64,000 nucleotides of DNA from Rhizobium sp. 11515TR (GCF_002277895.1 NZ_CP023000.1:1178001-1242000); one strand, 5' to 3'; positions 43,637 through 53,257 are shown, counted from the first letter of the stretch. Numbers and translations are program-made. Notes: generated by a model not told the origin, from the sequence alone.

Positions 43637-45241
43637 TCAGGCGGTTGCAATGTAGGCGTAGGCAAGGCTGCCGGCGATGCCCTCGCCGCCGAGCGTGTGG
43701 TCGGCAATACGCTCGTTGTAGATGGTCAGTTCCGGCTGGCTGACGATGTCGAGCGCCGGCAGATCCTCGACGAGAATCTCCTGGATCTCGCGCCATTGCT
43801 CGACCCGCTTCTGGGGATCGACTTCGATGGCGGCGGCCTCGAGAAGTGCGTCGACCTTGGGATTGCTATAGGCGGAGCCGTTGGAGAAGGGCACGCCCGG
43901 CTTGAAGTTCTTGCTCCAGTAAAGCCGTTGCACGCCGACCGTCGGATCGAAGAGATTGCTCATTCCTTCATAGGCGAAATCGAAATCGCGATCGGTGTAG
44001 ATGCGCTTGGTGTAGGTGGCGAAATCTTGGGCACGCACTGTCACCTCGACGCCGACCTTGGCGAGCGCCTGGCGGATATATTCCGAGCCACGGCTGTAGG
44101 GTTCGCCGCTCGGCACATAGTCAAGATTGAGGCGCAGGCGCACACCGTCCGAACCGCGCGGATGGCCGGCCTCGTCGAGCAGCTTCTCCGCCGCGGCAAG
44201 GTCGATCGGATAGGTCTTGAGATCGGCGACAAACCATTTCGCCAGATTGGGATTGATTGGGCCGGGAATCGGTTCGCCATAGCCGTAGTTGATGGTGTTG
44301 CGGATCACCTTTCGGTCGATGACATGCGCGAAGGCCCGCCGGACGCGAACATCCTTGAACACCGGCCTTTCCAGGTTGAATTCGATACGGCTGACGCCGT
44401 TCGAATATTGATAACCCCTTGTTTCGAAGGCGAGGCTCGCCACGCCCTTGAGGCGATCGAGATCGCTGAGCGGAACGGGCGTCGATGGCGCCAGATCGAT
44501 CTCGCCGGTCTCAATCGCGATTGAGCGTGCGGCGGCGTCGGGAATGAAGCGGACGATCAGCTGGTCGAGGTAGGGACGAGGCTGGTCCCAATAATCGGGA
44601 TTGCGCTCGTACACGATGTGGCTGCCGCGTATCCATTCCTTGAACTTGAAGGGGCCTGTGCCGACCGGCGCCAGATTGACGAGATTTTCGGCGACCTTCG
44701 TGCCTTCATAGAGATGGCGGGGAACGATTGGCGATTCCGATGCGGCGAGCGCGGTAATTAGATAAGGGGCCGGCTTGGAGAGAACCAGGATCGCCGTCAG
44801 GAGATCGGGTGTTTCGATCTCGACGAGGTTCAGAAAGGTGTTGCGTCCGCGTGGGTGGACATCTTTGAGCGTCTTGATCGAGAAGACAACGTCATCGGCG
44901 GTAAAAGGCTTGCCGTCGTGCCATCTGACTCCATCGCGCAGCTTGAAGGTGTAGCGTAGCCCGTCATCGCTGACGGACCATTGTTTGGCGAGCAACGGCT
45001 GCGGATTGAGATCGAAATCATAGGTCAGCAGCCCCTCGGTCACCTTCGGCGAGACATAGACCGAGTTGAAGGCCGTATGGGCGATCGTCGTCAGGACCGG
45101 CGGCTCGGCCGAAAGCAGAAGCGTTGCGGTGCCGCCACGCGACGGAGCCGCATGGACTGTTGTTCCCGTTACGGCGATCGCACCGAGCGCTGCCGACGAG
45201 AGCAGGAAACTCCGGCGTGTAATTGTAGAAAGTCTGGTCAT
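43637..45241 (-). CDS. Dpp/Opp-type ABC substrate-binding protein 2
   Basis: 534-residue SBP_bac_5 protein with a clear twin-arginine signal (TITRRSFLLSSAALG, cleavage near VHAAP). The start ATG 45241 is preferred; GAGG lies 10 bases upstream inside a longer GTG frame. Core motifs include KVTEGLLTYDFDLNPQPLL, VRWHDGKPFTADDV and FKEWIRGSHIVYERNPDYWD. It leads the four-gene minus-strand unit and is divergent from the permease/ATPase operon at 45530, its most likely partner. Confidence 0.92.
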   Translation of the reverse strand: MTRLSTITRRSFLLSSAALGAIAVTGTTVHAAPSRGGTATLLLSAEPPVLTTIAHTAFNSVYVSPKVTEGLLTYDFDLNPQPLLAKQWSVSDDGLRYTFKLRDGVRWHDGKPFTADDVVFSIKTLKDVHPRGRNTFLNLVEIETPDLLTAILVLSKPAPYLITALAASESPIVPRHLYEGTKVAENLVNLAPVGTGPFKFKEWIRGSHIVYERNPDYWDQPRPYLDQLIVRFIPDAAARSIAIETGEIDLAPSTPVPLSDLDRLKGVASLAFETRGYQYSNGVSRIEFNLERPVFKDVRVRRAFAHVIDRKVIRNTINYGYGEPIPGPINPNLAKWFVADLKTYPIDLAAAEKLLDEAGHPRGSDGVRLRLNLDYVPSGEPYSRGSEYIRQALAKVGVEVTVRAQDFATYTKRIYTDRDFDFAYEGMSNLFDPTVGVQRLYWSKNFKPGVPFSNGSAYSNPKVDALLEAAAIEVDPQKRVEQWREIQEILVEDLPALDIVSQPELTIYNERIADHTLGGEGIAGSLAYAYIATA

Positions 45242-45529
45242 CTGAAGTTGCCTCACCCGTCTAAACTCGTGTTGCCGTGTTTGAACGGCCGTTGGTTTTA
45301 TGTTCTCAAAGGGAGCGGTTCTCGTAGGTTGCTTTATTACCTTGTGCTCACTTCTTGGGAAAATTTATGCGCAGTATCCTAATTACTGCAAATATATTCT
45401 AATTTACCTCATCGATTTGAGAAATTTCAGAAATATCTACCGATATCGATTTGACAAAACCTACAGATTTAGTCAACTACTATTGCGATGCAGCGCTTGA
45501 AATTTCGGTGGCGCTGCCGAGGAGTTTCG
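45242..45529. promoter_or_regulatory. Divergent control region between binding protein 2 and dppBCDF
   Basis: The 288-base gap is markedly AT-rich from 45340 to 45490. It contains ATCGATTTGA twice (45411-45420 and 45446-45455) and CTACAGATTT at 45461-45470, which resembles the TATAGATTAT and TATAGACTAT elements at 62806 and 55084. TTGACA at 45451 has no convincing partner hexamer. No gene is supported here. Confidence 0.4.
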
Positions 45530-46519
45530 ATGTCGGCTTACATGCGGATAGGACGAACGCTACGCCGGACGGCCGTGCAGGCGGTGCCGACGATGCTGGG
45601 CATCGTCATCCTGAATTTCTTCCTGCTCAAGCTGGCGCCCGGAGACGCGGCCGATGTCATGGCAGCCGAAGCCGGCTCGGCAACGGTCGAGACGATGGCG
45701 GCGCTGCGCGAGCGCTTCGGCCTGGACAATCCGGTCCTCGTGCAGCTCGCGAACTATCTGAACAATCTCGCGCATTTCAGTCTCGGCTTTTCGCCGCGCT
45801 ACGGCATGCCTGTCGCCGATCTGATCGGCCAGCGTTTGCCTGGTACCCTGACGCTGATGGTGGCTGCGCTCGCCGCCGCGCTCGCGATCGGCCTGATCCT
45901 TGGATCGCTGATGGCAACATTTGCCGGGCGGCTGCCGGATCGGCTGATCTCGATCATCTCCCTCCTCTTCTATTCGATCCCGGGTTTCTGGATCGGGCTG
46001 ATGTTGATCCTGCTGTTTTCCGTCAAGCTCGGGTGGCTGCCGAGCGGCGGCGACAGCACCATCGGTTCGCGGCTCACCGGCTTGCCGGCGCTGCTTGATC
46101 GGGCGCGCTACATGGTGCTGCCGGCCATATCGCTCGCCCTCTTCTACCTGGCGATCTATGCACGGTTGACGCGCGCCGCCATGCTGGAGGTCAAGTCGCA
46201 GGATTTCGTGCGCACGGCGCGGGCAAAGGGCGTTTCGCCCCTCAAGCTGACGACGCGGCATGTATTGCGCAACGCGCTGATCCCGATCACGACCATGGCT
46301 GGAATGCACTTCGGCGGCATGCTCGGCGGCGCCGTCGTCGTGGAGACGGTCTATAGCTGGCCCGGCCTCGGACGGTTGGCTTTTGAGGCCGTCATGGCTC
46401 GCGACTTCAGTGTTCTGCTTGGCATCCTGCTGCTCTCGTCACTTCTCGTCATCATCGCCAACGCTGTTGTGGATCTTCTGCAAGCCTGGCTCGACCCGCG
46501 GATCGGAGCAAACCGATGA
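45530..46519 (+). CDS. Dpp/Opp-type ABC permease, DppB type
   Basis: 329-residue inner-membrane channel subunit with six helices and a periplasmic loop after helix 1 (LAPGDAADVMAAEAG). The coupling loop includes DFVRTARAKGVSPLKLTTRH. The start ATG 45530 follows GAGGAGTTTCG; the longer frame from 45488 is not needed. First of a chain of four overlapping transporter genes. Serves probably all three binding proteins of the island. Confidence 0.92.
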   Translation: MSAYMRIGRTLRRTAVQAVPTMLGIVILNFFLLKLAPGDAADVMAAEAGSATVETMAALRERFGLDNPVLVQLANYLNNLAHFSLGFSPRYGMPVADLIGQRLPGTLTLMVAALAAALAIGLILGSLMATFAGRLPDRLISIISLLFYSIPGFWIGLMLILLFSVKLGWLPSGGDSTIGSRLTGLPALLDRARYMVLPAISLALFYLAIYARLTRAAMLEVKSQDFVRTARAKGVSPLKLTTRHVLRNALIPITTMAGMHFGGMLGGAVVVETVYSWPGLGRLAFEAVMARDFSVLLGILLLSSLLVIIANAVVDLLQAWLDPRIGANR

Positions 46520-47520
46520 AAGCGCAAGAACTCAAGATTTATGCGGACACGGCGCGTGATTTCAGTGCCAAGGAGCCCGAAGCAGCAGCAAAGGCCGCAC
46601 CCGTTCCTGAACGCCGTTGGACCCACATCCATGCACCCGATGCCCGCACCACGGCTGTTTCGGCCCCGCGCTGGCAGGGGCGTCGGCGTGAGCTCAGGAT
46701 CTTTCTTTCCAATCCCAACGCGCTCCTCGGCATTGCCGTTCTGACCGCCATCGTGTTTGCGGCCCTGCTTGCGCCGATCCTCTATCCTGGCGATCCCCTG
46801 GAGATGGTGGCGCGACCCTTCCTTTGGCCGGGCCAGAACCCGGCCTATCCGTTGGGAACGGATTCCATGGGGCGTGATGTGCTGGCTGGCATTCTTCATG
46901 GTGCCCAGATCTCGCTGACCGTCGGCATTGCCGCGACCCTGCTCGGCCTTGGCGCCGGCGTGACGGTCGGCGCGCTTGCCGGCTATTTCGGCGGCATGGT
47001 CGATGACCTCCTCGTCAAGCTCATCGAGATCTTCCAGACCATGCCGAGTTTTGTCCTGCTTGTCGTGCTGGTGGCTATCGCACAGCCGACCACGACGACG
47101 GTGACGGTCGCGATCGCACTCGTCAGCTGGCCGACGGTCGCGCGTCTGACACGCGCCGAGTTTCGCGGCATAAAGGAGAAAGACTATGTTCTCGCCGCCC
47201 GCAGCCTCGGCTTCGGCCATGCTCGCATCATTTTTCGGGAAATCCTGCCGAATGCTTTGCCGCCCCTGATCGTGACCTCGTCCGTCATGGTGGCGAGCGC
47301 GATCCTGATGGAATCGGCGCTGTCCTTCATGGGGCTTGGCGATCCCAATCGTGTCTCCTGGGGCTCGATGATCGGCGCGGGGCGCGATGTCATCCGAACC
47401 GCCTGGTATCTCACCGCCTTGCCGGGTCTTGCCATCGTCTTCACGGTGCTGTCTCTCAATCTCATTGGCGACGGCCTGAACGATGCCCTTAATCCGCGTT
47501 TTTCGGAGGAGCGTCGATGA
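46516..47520 (+). CDS. Dpp/Opp-type ABC permease, DppC type
   Basis: 334-residue channel subunit. A long polar N-terminus of about 65 residues precedes six helices; the family motifs YPLGTDSMGRDVLAGILHGA and DYVLAARSLGFGHARIIFRE (coupling loop) are present. The start overlaps the DppB stop by four bases. Confidence 0.92.
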   Translation: MKAQELKIYADTARDFSAKEPEAAAKAAPVPERRWTHIHAPDARTTAVSAPRWQGRRRELRIFLSNPNALLGIAVLTAIVFAALLAPILYPGDPLEMVARPFLWPGQNPAYPLGTDSMGRDVLAGILHGAQISLTVGIAATLLGLGAGVTVGALAGYFGGMVDDLLVKLIEIFQTMPSFVLLVVLVAIAQPTTTTVTVAIALVSWPTVARLTRAEFRGIKEKDYVLAARSLGFGHARIIFREILPNALPPLIVTSSVMVASAILMESALSFMGLGDPNRVSWGSMIGAGRDVIRTAWYLTALPGLAIVFTVLSLNLIGDGLNDALNPRFSEERR

Positions 47521-48512
47521 CGAGACTTCTCGACGTTCGCGATTTCTCGGTCGGTTTCGGGAGCGCTCAGCCCGTCAAGGGCGTCAGTTTCACCGCGGCG
47601 GCCGGCGAGATGCTGGCTGTTGTCGGCGAGTCGGGCTCGGGCAAGTCGCTGACCGCGCTCGGCCTCATGGGTCTCCTGCCCCGGCACGCCAAGACGGCGG
47701 GCGAAATCCTGTTCGACGGCCGCGATCTCCTGAAATTGCGCGAACGGGAGATGCGGAGCATTCGCGGGCACGACATCGCCATGATTTTTCAGGAGCCGAT
47801 GACGTCTCTCAATCCCGTGCTGACAATCGGCGCCCAGATCGTCGAAGTGCTGCGCATTCATGAAAAACTGAGCGGCAGGCAGGCGCGCCAGCGCGCGATC
47901 GACCTGCTGGATCTCGTCAGCATTCCAGAAGCGGCAAAACGTATCGACGACTATCCGCACCAGCTTTCGGGCGGCATGCGTCAGCGCGTCATGATCGCCA
48001 TTGCTGTTGCCTGCAATCCGCGGCTGCTAATCGCCGATGAAGCGACCACGGCGCTCGACGTCACGATCCAGGCACAGGTGCTGCAATTGCTCGATCGCCT
48101 GCGCGGTCAGCTCAACATGGCGGTCATCCTCATCACGCACGACCTCGGCATCGTCGCGCAATGGGCCGACCGCGTCGTCGTGATGTATGCGGGGCGAAAG
48201 GTCGAGCAGGGCCTGCCCGGTGCCTTGTTCGAAACGCCGTATCATCCCTATACACAGGGGCTGCTTGCGGCTTCGCCGCGATTGAAGGCCGACTATCACT
48301 ATCGCGATGGGCCATTGACGGAAATTCGCGGCTCGATCGTTTCGGCAACCGGCGAACAGGGCTGTTCCTTCCGGCCGCGCTGTCCGGTGGCGCGAGCGGC
48401 CTGCGGGCAGTCCGTGCCGGCGCTTGTCGCAGTTTCGGCCAGTCGCGAAGTGGCCTGCCCCTATGTTCCAGTCCTTGCGGAGAGAGCCCATGGCGCTTCT
48501 GTCGGTCGATAG
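47517..48512 (+). CDS. Dpp/Opp-type ABC ATPase, DppD type
   Basis: 331-residue ATPase with Walker A GESGSGKS at 37-44, signature LSGGMRQRV, Walker B LLIADEATTALD and the C-terminal oligopeptide_HPY domain with GCSFRPRCPVARAACG. The cysteines of that domain bind an iron-sulfur cluster in some homologues. Overlaps the DppC gene by four bases. Confidence 0.93.
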   Translation: MTRLLDVRDFSVGFGSAQPVKGVSFTAAAGEMLAVVGESGSGKSLTALGLMGLLPRHAKTAGEILFDGRDLLKLREREMRSIRGHDIAMIFQEPMTSLNPVLTIGAQIVEVLRIHEKLSGRQARQRAIDLLDLVSIPEAAKRIDDYPHQLSGGMRQRVMIAIAVACNPRLLIADEATTALDVTIQAQVLQLLDRLRGQLNMAVILITHDLGIVAQWADRVVVMYAGRKVEQGLPGALFETPYHPYTQGLLAASPRLKADYHYRDGPLTEIRGSIVSATGEQGCSFRPRCPVARAACGQSVPALVAVSASREVACPYVPVLAERAHGASVGR

Positions 48513-49425
48513 GCTTTCCACGCATTATCCGGCTGCGGCCGGAACGGTGCGGGCCGTGGATGACGTATCGCTCGAGATTCTCGAGGGCGAGACCGTAGCG
48601 CTTGTCGGTGAATCCGGCTGCGGCAAGTCGACGCTCGGCAAATCCCTGATGCGCCTCGTCGATCCCACCTCCGGGCGTGTCGCCTTCAAGGGGCGCGATG
48701 TCGCTGCGATGTCTGGTAAGGAGTTGCAGTCGATCCGCCGGCATATCCAGATGATCTTCCAGGACCCGTTCGCCTCGCTTAATCCGCGCCAGACGATCCG
48801 CTCGATCCTGACGGCCCCGCTCGCCGTTCATGGCATCGGTGATCGCAAGAGCCGTGACACCATCGCCGCCTCGATGGTCGCTCATGTCGGCCTGCCGGCG
48901 GATTCGCTCGACCGCTATCCGCATGAGTTTTCCGGCGGCCAACGCCAGCGCATCGGCATTGCCCGCGCTTTGATCCTGCAGCCGGAGCTCGTCATCTGCG
49001 ACGAACCCGTTTCCGCGCTCGATCTGTCGATCCAGGCGCAGATCCTCAATCTTCTCGTCGAGATGAAGACGGAACTGTCGCTTTCCTATCTCTTCATCTC
49101 TCACGATCTTTCGGTCGTGCGCTATTTCGCCGATCGCGTGCTGGTCATGTATCTCGGCCGCATCGTCGAAAGCGCACCGACGGCAAGGCTCTGGAGCGAT
49201 GCCAAGCATCCTTACACGCGCGCGCTGCTTGCCGCTGTGCCTGATCCGTCGCGGCGCAAGCAGGCCGCCCCGATCACCGGCGATCTGCCGAGCCCGCACA
49301 ATCCGCCGTCCGGGTGTCGCTTTCACACGCGCTGTCCGCTCGCAACAGACATCTGCCGGAGCGATGATCCGGCCTATCGGCAAATGGGCAGTGGCCACAC
49401 GGTCGCCTGCCATCACGCACAATGA
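48490..49425 (+). CDS. Dpp/Opp-type ABC ATPase, DppF type
   Basis: 311-residue second ATPase with Walker A GESGCGKST at 40-48, signature FSGGQRQRIGIARAL, Walker B LVICDEPVSALD and the tail SGCRFHTRCPLATDIC. The start ATG 48490 follows GGAGAGAGCCC and lies inside the last 23 bases of dppD; the open frame from 48424 is shadow. Completes the importer. Confidence 0.92.
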   Translation: MALLSVDRLSTHYPAAAGTVRAVDDVSLEILEGETVALVGESGCGKSTLGKSLMRLVDPTSGRVAFKGRDVAAMSGKELQSIRRHIQMIFQDPFASLNPRQTIRSILTAPLAVHGIGDRKSRDTIAASMVAHVGLPADSLDRYPHEFSGGQRQRIGIARALILQPELVICDEPVSALDLSIQAQILNLLVEMKTELSLSYLFISHDLSVVRYFADRVLVMYLGRIVESAPTARLWSDAKHPYTRALLAAVPDPSRRKQAAPITGDLPSPHNPPSGCRFHTRCPLATDICRSDDPAYRQMGSGHTVACHHAQ

Positions 49426-49439
49426 AATGGAGAAATGAC

Positions 49440-50498
49440 ATGGTCGACTATCGCTATCTCGGGCGCAGCGCCCTGAAGGTATCGCCTCTCACCCTTGGGA
49501 CGATGATGTTCGGCGGCCCGACGCCTGACGACGTCGCCTTCCGTATCATCGACAAGGCCCGCGATCAGGGCATCAATTTCATCGACACCGCCGATGTCTA
49601 TCATGATGGCAAGTCGGAAGAGGTGGTCGGTCGCGGCATCAAGGCAAGTCGCGATCATTGGGTGCTTGCGACGAAGTTCGTCAACTCGCACAAGAAGGGG
49701 CCTAATCTCGGCGGCCATTCCCGTAAATGGGTGATCAAGACGGTCGAAAATTCGCTGCGCCGCCTCAACACCGACTATATCGACATCCTCTATTTCCACC
49801 GCGCTGTCTTCGACGCGCCGCTGGAGGAGCCGGTGCGCGCAATTGCCGATCTCATCCGGGCCGGCAAGCTCAGGTATTTCGGCGTCTCGAACTTCCGCGG
49901 CTGGCGCATCGCGGAAATTTCGCATCTGGCCGACCAGCTCGGCATCGATCGCCCGGTCGCAAGCCAGCCGCTCTATAATATCGTCAACCGCACGGCCGAG
50001 GCCGAGCAGCTTCCGGCCGCTCATCATTATGGCCTCGGTGTCGTCTCCTATTCGCCGCTGGCGCGCGGCGTGCTGACGGGCAAGTATGAGCCGGGCAAGG
50101 AGCCGGCTGCCGATAGCCGCGCCGGCCGCGGCGACAAGCGGATCCTTGAAACCGAATGGCGTCCGGAATCCATCGCCATTGCCCAGGAAATCGCCGCGCA
50201 TGCCGCGGCCAAGAAGGTGACGCCGACCGAATTCGCCATCGCCTGGGTGCTGAACAACAAGCTGATCACCTCGGCGATCGCCGGTCCACGCACGGAAGAG
50301 CATTGGGATAGCTACATCCGTGCTCTCGACGTCAAGCTGACCGCCGAGGACGAAGTTCTGGTCGACCGTCTGGTCACGACAGGTCATCCATCGACCCCCG
50401 GGTTCAACGATCCGAGCCATCCTGTCGAAGGCCGGGTTCCGGTCAGTGTTGCCGGCGACACCGGAAATGTCGTGCCGCTTGCTCGCGCCGTCGCCTGA
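49440..50498 (+). CDS. Aldo/keto reductase (Tas/YajO type)
   Basis: 352-residue NADPH-dependent TIM-barrel reductase. The catalytic tetrad can be placed at D49, Y54, K79 and H120 (FIDTADVYHDG, LATKFVNS, ILYFHRAVF). It starts 15 bases after dppF behind a GGAG site and is followed by a clear terminator hairpin, so it ends a five-gene transporter unit. It may reduce an aldehyde or ketone released when alkyl groups are oxidatively cleaved from sulfur; this is inference from location. A remnant of another aldo/keto reductase lies at 19.3 kb. Confidence 0.9.
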   Translation: MVDYRYLGRSALKVSPLTLGTMMFGGPTPDDVAFRIIDKARDQGINFIDTADVYHDGKSEEVVGRGIKASRDHWVLATKFVNSHKKGPNLGGHSRKWVIKTVENSLRRLNTDYIDILYFHRAVFDAPLEEPVRAIADLIRAGKLRYFGVSNFRGWRIAEISHLADQLGIDRPVASQPLYNIVNRTAEAEQLPAAHHYGLGVVSYSPLARGVLTGKYEPGKEPAADSRAGRGDKRILETEWRPESIAIAQEIAAHAAAKKVTPTEFAIAWVLNNKLITSAIAGPRTEEHWDSYIRALDVKLTAEDEVLVDRLVTTGHPSTPGFNDPSHPVEGRVPVSVAGDTGNVVPLARAVA

Positions 50499-50510
50499 TT
50501 GCCAAGCCCA

Positions 50511-50536
50511 AGGCCCCGCTTGAGCGGGGCCTTTCC
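50511..50536 (+). terminator. Rho-independent terminator after the aldo/keto reductase
   Basis: GGCCCCGC (50512-50519), loop TTGA and GCGGGGCC (50524-50531) followed by TTTCCC. The perfect 8-base GC stem sits 14 bases after the stop codon. The short T-run suggests partial readthrough into the next gene at 50560 is possible. Confidence 0.75.
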
Positions 50537-50559
50537 CTTCCGGCGCAAAGAGCCTATTC

Positions 50560-51795
50560 ATGCCCATAACAGCTTCATCAGCCGTGCCCTCCGTACCCGT
50601 TGAAACCAATCGGGCGACGTTGCTTGCAAGAATACCCGATCTTGCCGCGGAGATCGCAAAAGGCGCTGCGCGTCGAGACCTCGAACGCGAGCTGCCCCAT
50701 GAGGTTTTCAAGCTGTTCAAGGAGGCCGGCCTTGGCGCGTTGCGCATACCGACGGCGCTTGGCGGCCCGGGTGGATCGGTGCTCGATTATATCGAGATGG
50801 TGATGACGCTCGGTGCGGCCGATTCCAATGTTGCCCACGCGCTCCGCAGCCATTTCAACTTCACGGAAGCGCTGCTGCTCAATCCACACAGTTCGGTCGA
50901 TCGCACGCAGCTTGCCCGCGTCCTTAGCGGTAAGCTCTTCGGCGGCGCTCATACGGAGCAGGGGACGAAGCGCCCTGGCGAGGTCACGACGCGGCTCACG
51001 AAGACAGGCGAGAGCTACAGGCTCAACGGGCGCAAATGGTATGCGACCGGCACGGCATTCGCTGATTTCGCATCGTTCAGCGCCAAGGATGATGAGGACC
51101 AGCTCGTCAGTGTGCTTTTGCCCGTCGATCGAAAGGGAATCACCATCCTCGACGACTGGGACGGCATGGGTCAGCGTCTGACGGCAAGCGGTGGCGTGCT
51201 TCTCGAGGACGTCGAAGTTCTGCCGCACGAGATTTCGAGGCGTGGGCTGAGCACGCTGATCGGCAGGCACACCTCCACGCTACGTCAGCTGCATCTTGCC
51301 GCATCGATGGCGGGCGCGGTCCGCGGCGCGCTGACAGAAGGCACGGATTACGTGCGCAGGCAGGCGCGCTCGGCCGCCCACAGCGCGGCCGAGACGGCCA
51401 ATGCCGATCCTTTCGTCCAGAAGATATTAGGCGAGATCGCGGCAAACTCCTTTGCCGTCGATACGCTGATCCGCGAGAGCGCCCGCGCGCTCGATCGGAC
51501 GGTTGCGGCCTTCGCAGGCGATGATCCGCAGATACTGGAGACGGCTTTGGTCGAAAGCGCGCTGACGACGGCGCGCACCCAGATCGTCGCATCGCAGCTT
51601 GCCCTTGCTGCCGCGACCAACGTCTTCGAGCTCGGTGGTGGCTCGGCGACGTCGCGCCATCTCAATCTCGATCGCCATTGGCGCAACATCCGTACTGTGT
51701 TGAACCATAATCCTTTGCTGCACAAGGCGCGGGTGGTGGGCGATTACTACATCAACGGCACCACGACGCATCTGGAAGAAGGCAAGGTCTTCTGA
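50560..51795 (+). CDS. Acyl-CoA dehydrogenase-fold flavin monooxygenase, DszC/SfnC-like (divergent)
   Basis: 411-residue flavoprotein. It keeps ILDDWDGMGQRLTASG and the C-terminal DRHWRNIRTVLNHNP block that matches DszC DRFWRNVRTHSLHDP. The active-site histidine equivalent is present (H93 in VAHALRSHF), but the tyrosine four residues later is serine. It is therefore a relative of DszC with a different substrate. Its start has only a weak ribosome site and follows a terminator; the next gene begins three bases after its stop and is coupled to it. Confidence 0.83.
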   Translation: MPITASSAVPSVPVETNRATLLARIPDLAAEIAKGAARRDLERELPHEVFKLFKEAGLGALRIPTALGGPGGSVLDYIEMVMTLGAADSNVAHALRSHFNFTEALLLNPHSSVDRTQLARVLSGKLFGGAHTEQGTKRPGEVTTRLTKTGESYRLNGRKWYATGTAFADFASFSAKDDEDQLVSVLLPVDRKGITILDDWDGMGQRLTASGGVLLEDVEVLPHEISRRGLSTLIGRHTSTLRQLHLAASMAGAVRGALTEGTDYVRRQARSAAHSAAETANADPFVQKILGEIAANSFAVDTLIRESARALDRTVAAFAGDDPQILETALVESALTTARTQIVASQLALAAATNVFELGGGSATSRHLNLDRHWRNIRTVLNHNPLLHKARVVGDYYINGTTTHLEEGKVF

Positions 51796-51798
51796 GCC

Positions 51799-53220
51799 AT
51801 GTACATAGACCCGCATTCCCACCAATCCGTCGTCATTATCGGTGGCGGCTTTGCCGGTGCGCTGACCGCGATCAAGCTGCTCGACAAGACGGAGGTGCCG
51901 CTTTCGATCACGATATTGGAACCCCGCGAGGAGCTTGGGCGTGGGCTCGCCTATAGCACGACCGAGGCCGTGCATCTCGTCAATGGCCCCGCCGGTACCT
52001 TTTCTCTTCACCCGGAAGAGCCCGACCATCTGGTTCATTGGCTGGCGGAGAACGCGTTGCGTTACGGCTGGACACCGCCCGCCGATATCGCAGGCAGTTT
52101 TCCGCCGCGCCACCTTTATGGAACCTATGTTCGCGATGAGCTGCGCCGGGCGATATCGACAGCACGCTCCGGATCGACATTCCGGCATGTCAGGGCCGTG
52201 GCGAGCCGTCTCGTTTCCGCTCCACACAGGGTGGAGATCACGACAAGTGAAGGCGAGACTATCGAAGCGGACGAGGTGGTTCTGGCCCTCGGCGTCTTCC
52301 AGCCCGATCTTGCGCGACAGGAAGCATCGGTCGCCCGTCATCCAGGTTTTGCCGCATCTCCGTGGGATGCCGCGGCCCTCGATCGCCTGCTGGAGACAGA
52401 CGAGATTTTGCTCATCGGCTCGAGCCTCTCCATGGTCGATGCGGTCGCGAGCATGGAGGCGCGAGGCTTCCAGGGCCGCTATCAGGTCATATCCAGGCGT
52501 GGTCAATTCATAGAGGATCGGCGCAATGCCGCGCTGGAGCGTGATTTCCTCGCGGAGAGACCGCTGCCGACCACCGCGCGGTCCTTGCTCTCGATCGTCA
52601 AGGCAGAGCGTCGCGCGTTGGCGGCCGAGGCCAAGGATTGGCAGGCGCTGCCGCTCGCCATCCGGCCCTACATTTTGCCTTTGTGGCAAAAGGCTGACAA
52701 TGCTGAGAGATCGCGGTTTGCCCGTCACCTGCGGGCATTCTGGGATGTGACCGCGCATCGCGCCGCGCCTGACAGCTATCGCGCCGTCTCCAAGGCGATT
52801 GCTGAAGGCAGGCTCCGGCACCGGCCCGCACGATTGATTTCCATGAAATCCGCCGGCCGCTTGATCACGGCGACGTTGAAAACGCGTTCGGGTACCGAGT
52901 CCCATTCTTTCGGCGGCGTCATCGATTGCCGTGGCCATCAGTTGCACGACTGGCGACGCATTTCCGATCCCTTCGTCAGGAGCCTCATCGAAAGCGGAGA
53001 GGTTCGCCCGCACAGTATCGGCTTCGGCATCGATGCCACGGAGCAAGGGGATGTCATTTCGGAAGAGGGGCGTGTTCACCGCAACATCAGCGCCATCGGT
53101 CATCCGCTGCGCGGCGTTGCCTGGGAGTCAAGCTCGATCTCGGAACAGCGGGTGCAGGCGATTGCGCTTGCCGATCGTATTCTCGGCAAATTGACACCGC
53201 TTGCCCTTGCCGCCTCGTAA
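51799..53220 (+). CDS. FAD/NAD(P)-binding protein (NAD_binding_9-like)
   Basis: 473-residue flavoprotein with the FAD-binding motif VVIIGGGFAG at residues 11-20, an acidic strand end ILEPREELGRGLAYST, a second dinucleotide motif LIGSSLSMVDAV in the middle, and GVIDCRGHQ near the FAD-closing region. Proteins of this type are often annotated only as FAD/NAD(P)-binding; some are N-hydroxylase-like monooxygenases. It is coupled to the DszC-like gene upstream (three-base gap) and could be its partner or act on the same substrate. The reaction is unknown. Confidence 0.82.
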   Translation: MYIDPHSHQSVVIIGGGFAGALTAIKLLDKTEVPLSITILEPREELGRGLAYSTTEAVHLVNGPAGTFSLHPEEPDHLVHWLAENALRYGWTPPADIAGSFPPRHLYGTYVRDELRRAISTARSGSTFRHVRAVASRLVSAPHRVEITTSEGETIEADEVVLALGVFQPDLARQEASVARHPGFAASPWDAAALDRLLETDEILLIGSSLSMVDAVASMEARGFQGRYQVISRRGQFIEDRRNAALERDFLAERPLPTTARSLLSIVKAERRALAAEAKDWQALPLAIRPYILPLWQKADNAERSRFARHLRAFWDVTAHRAAPDSYRAVSKAIAEGRLRHRPARLISMKSAGRLITATLKTRSGTESHSFGGVIDCRGHQLHDWRRISDPFVRSLIESGEVRPHSIGFGIDATEQGDVISEEGRVHRNISAIGHPLRGVAWESSSISEQRVQAIALADRILGKLTPLALAAS

Positions 53221-53257
53221 ACCGACATAAAAGAAGAGGGCGCCGCATCGCCCCCTC

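Noticed and set aside
45451..45479. TTGACA-based promoter for the dpp operon
   Set aside because: No acceptable -10 hexamer at 16-18 bases; the region is kept only as a general control region.
49413..50747. Minus-strand open frame of 444 codons
   Set aside because: Antisense to the aldo/keto reductase gene, whose catalytic tetrad is visible.
51427..53103. Minus-strand open frame of 558 codons
   Set aside because: Shadow of the FAD/NAD(P)-binding protein and DszC-like genes, caused by high GC codon usage.
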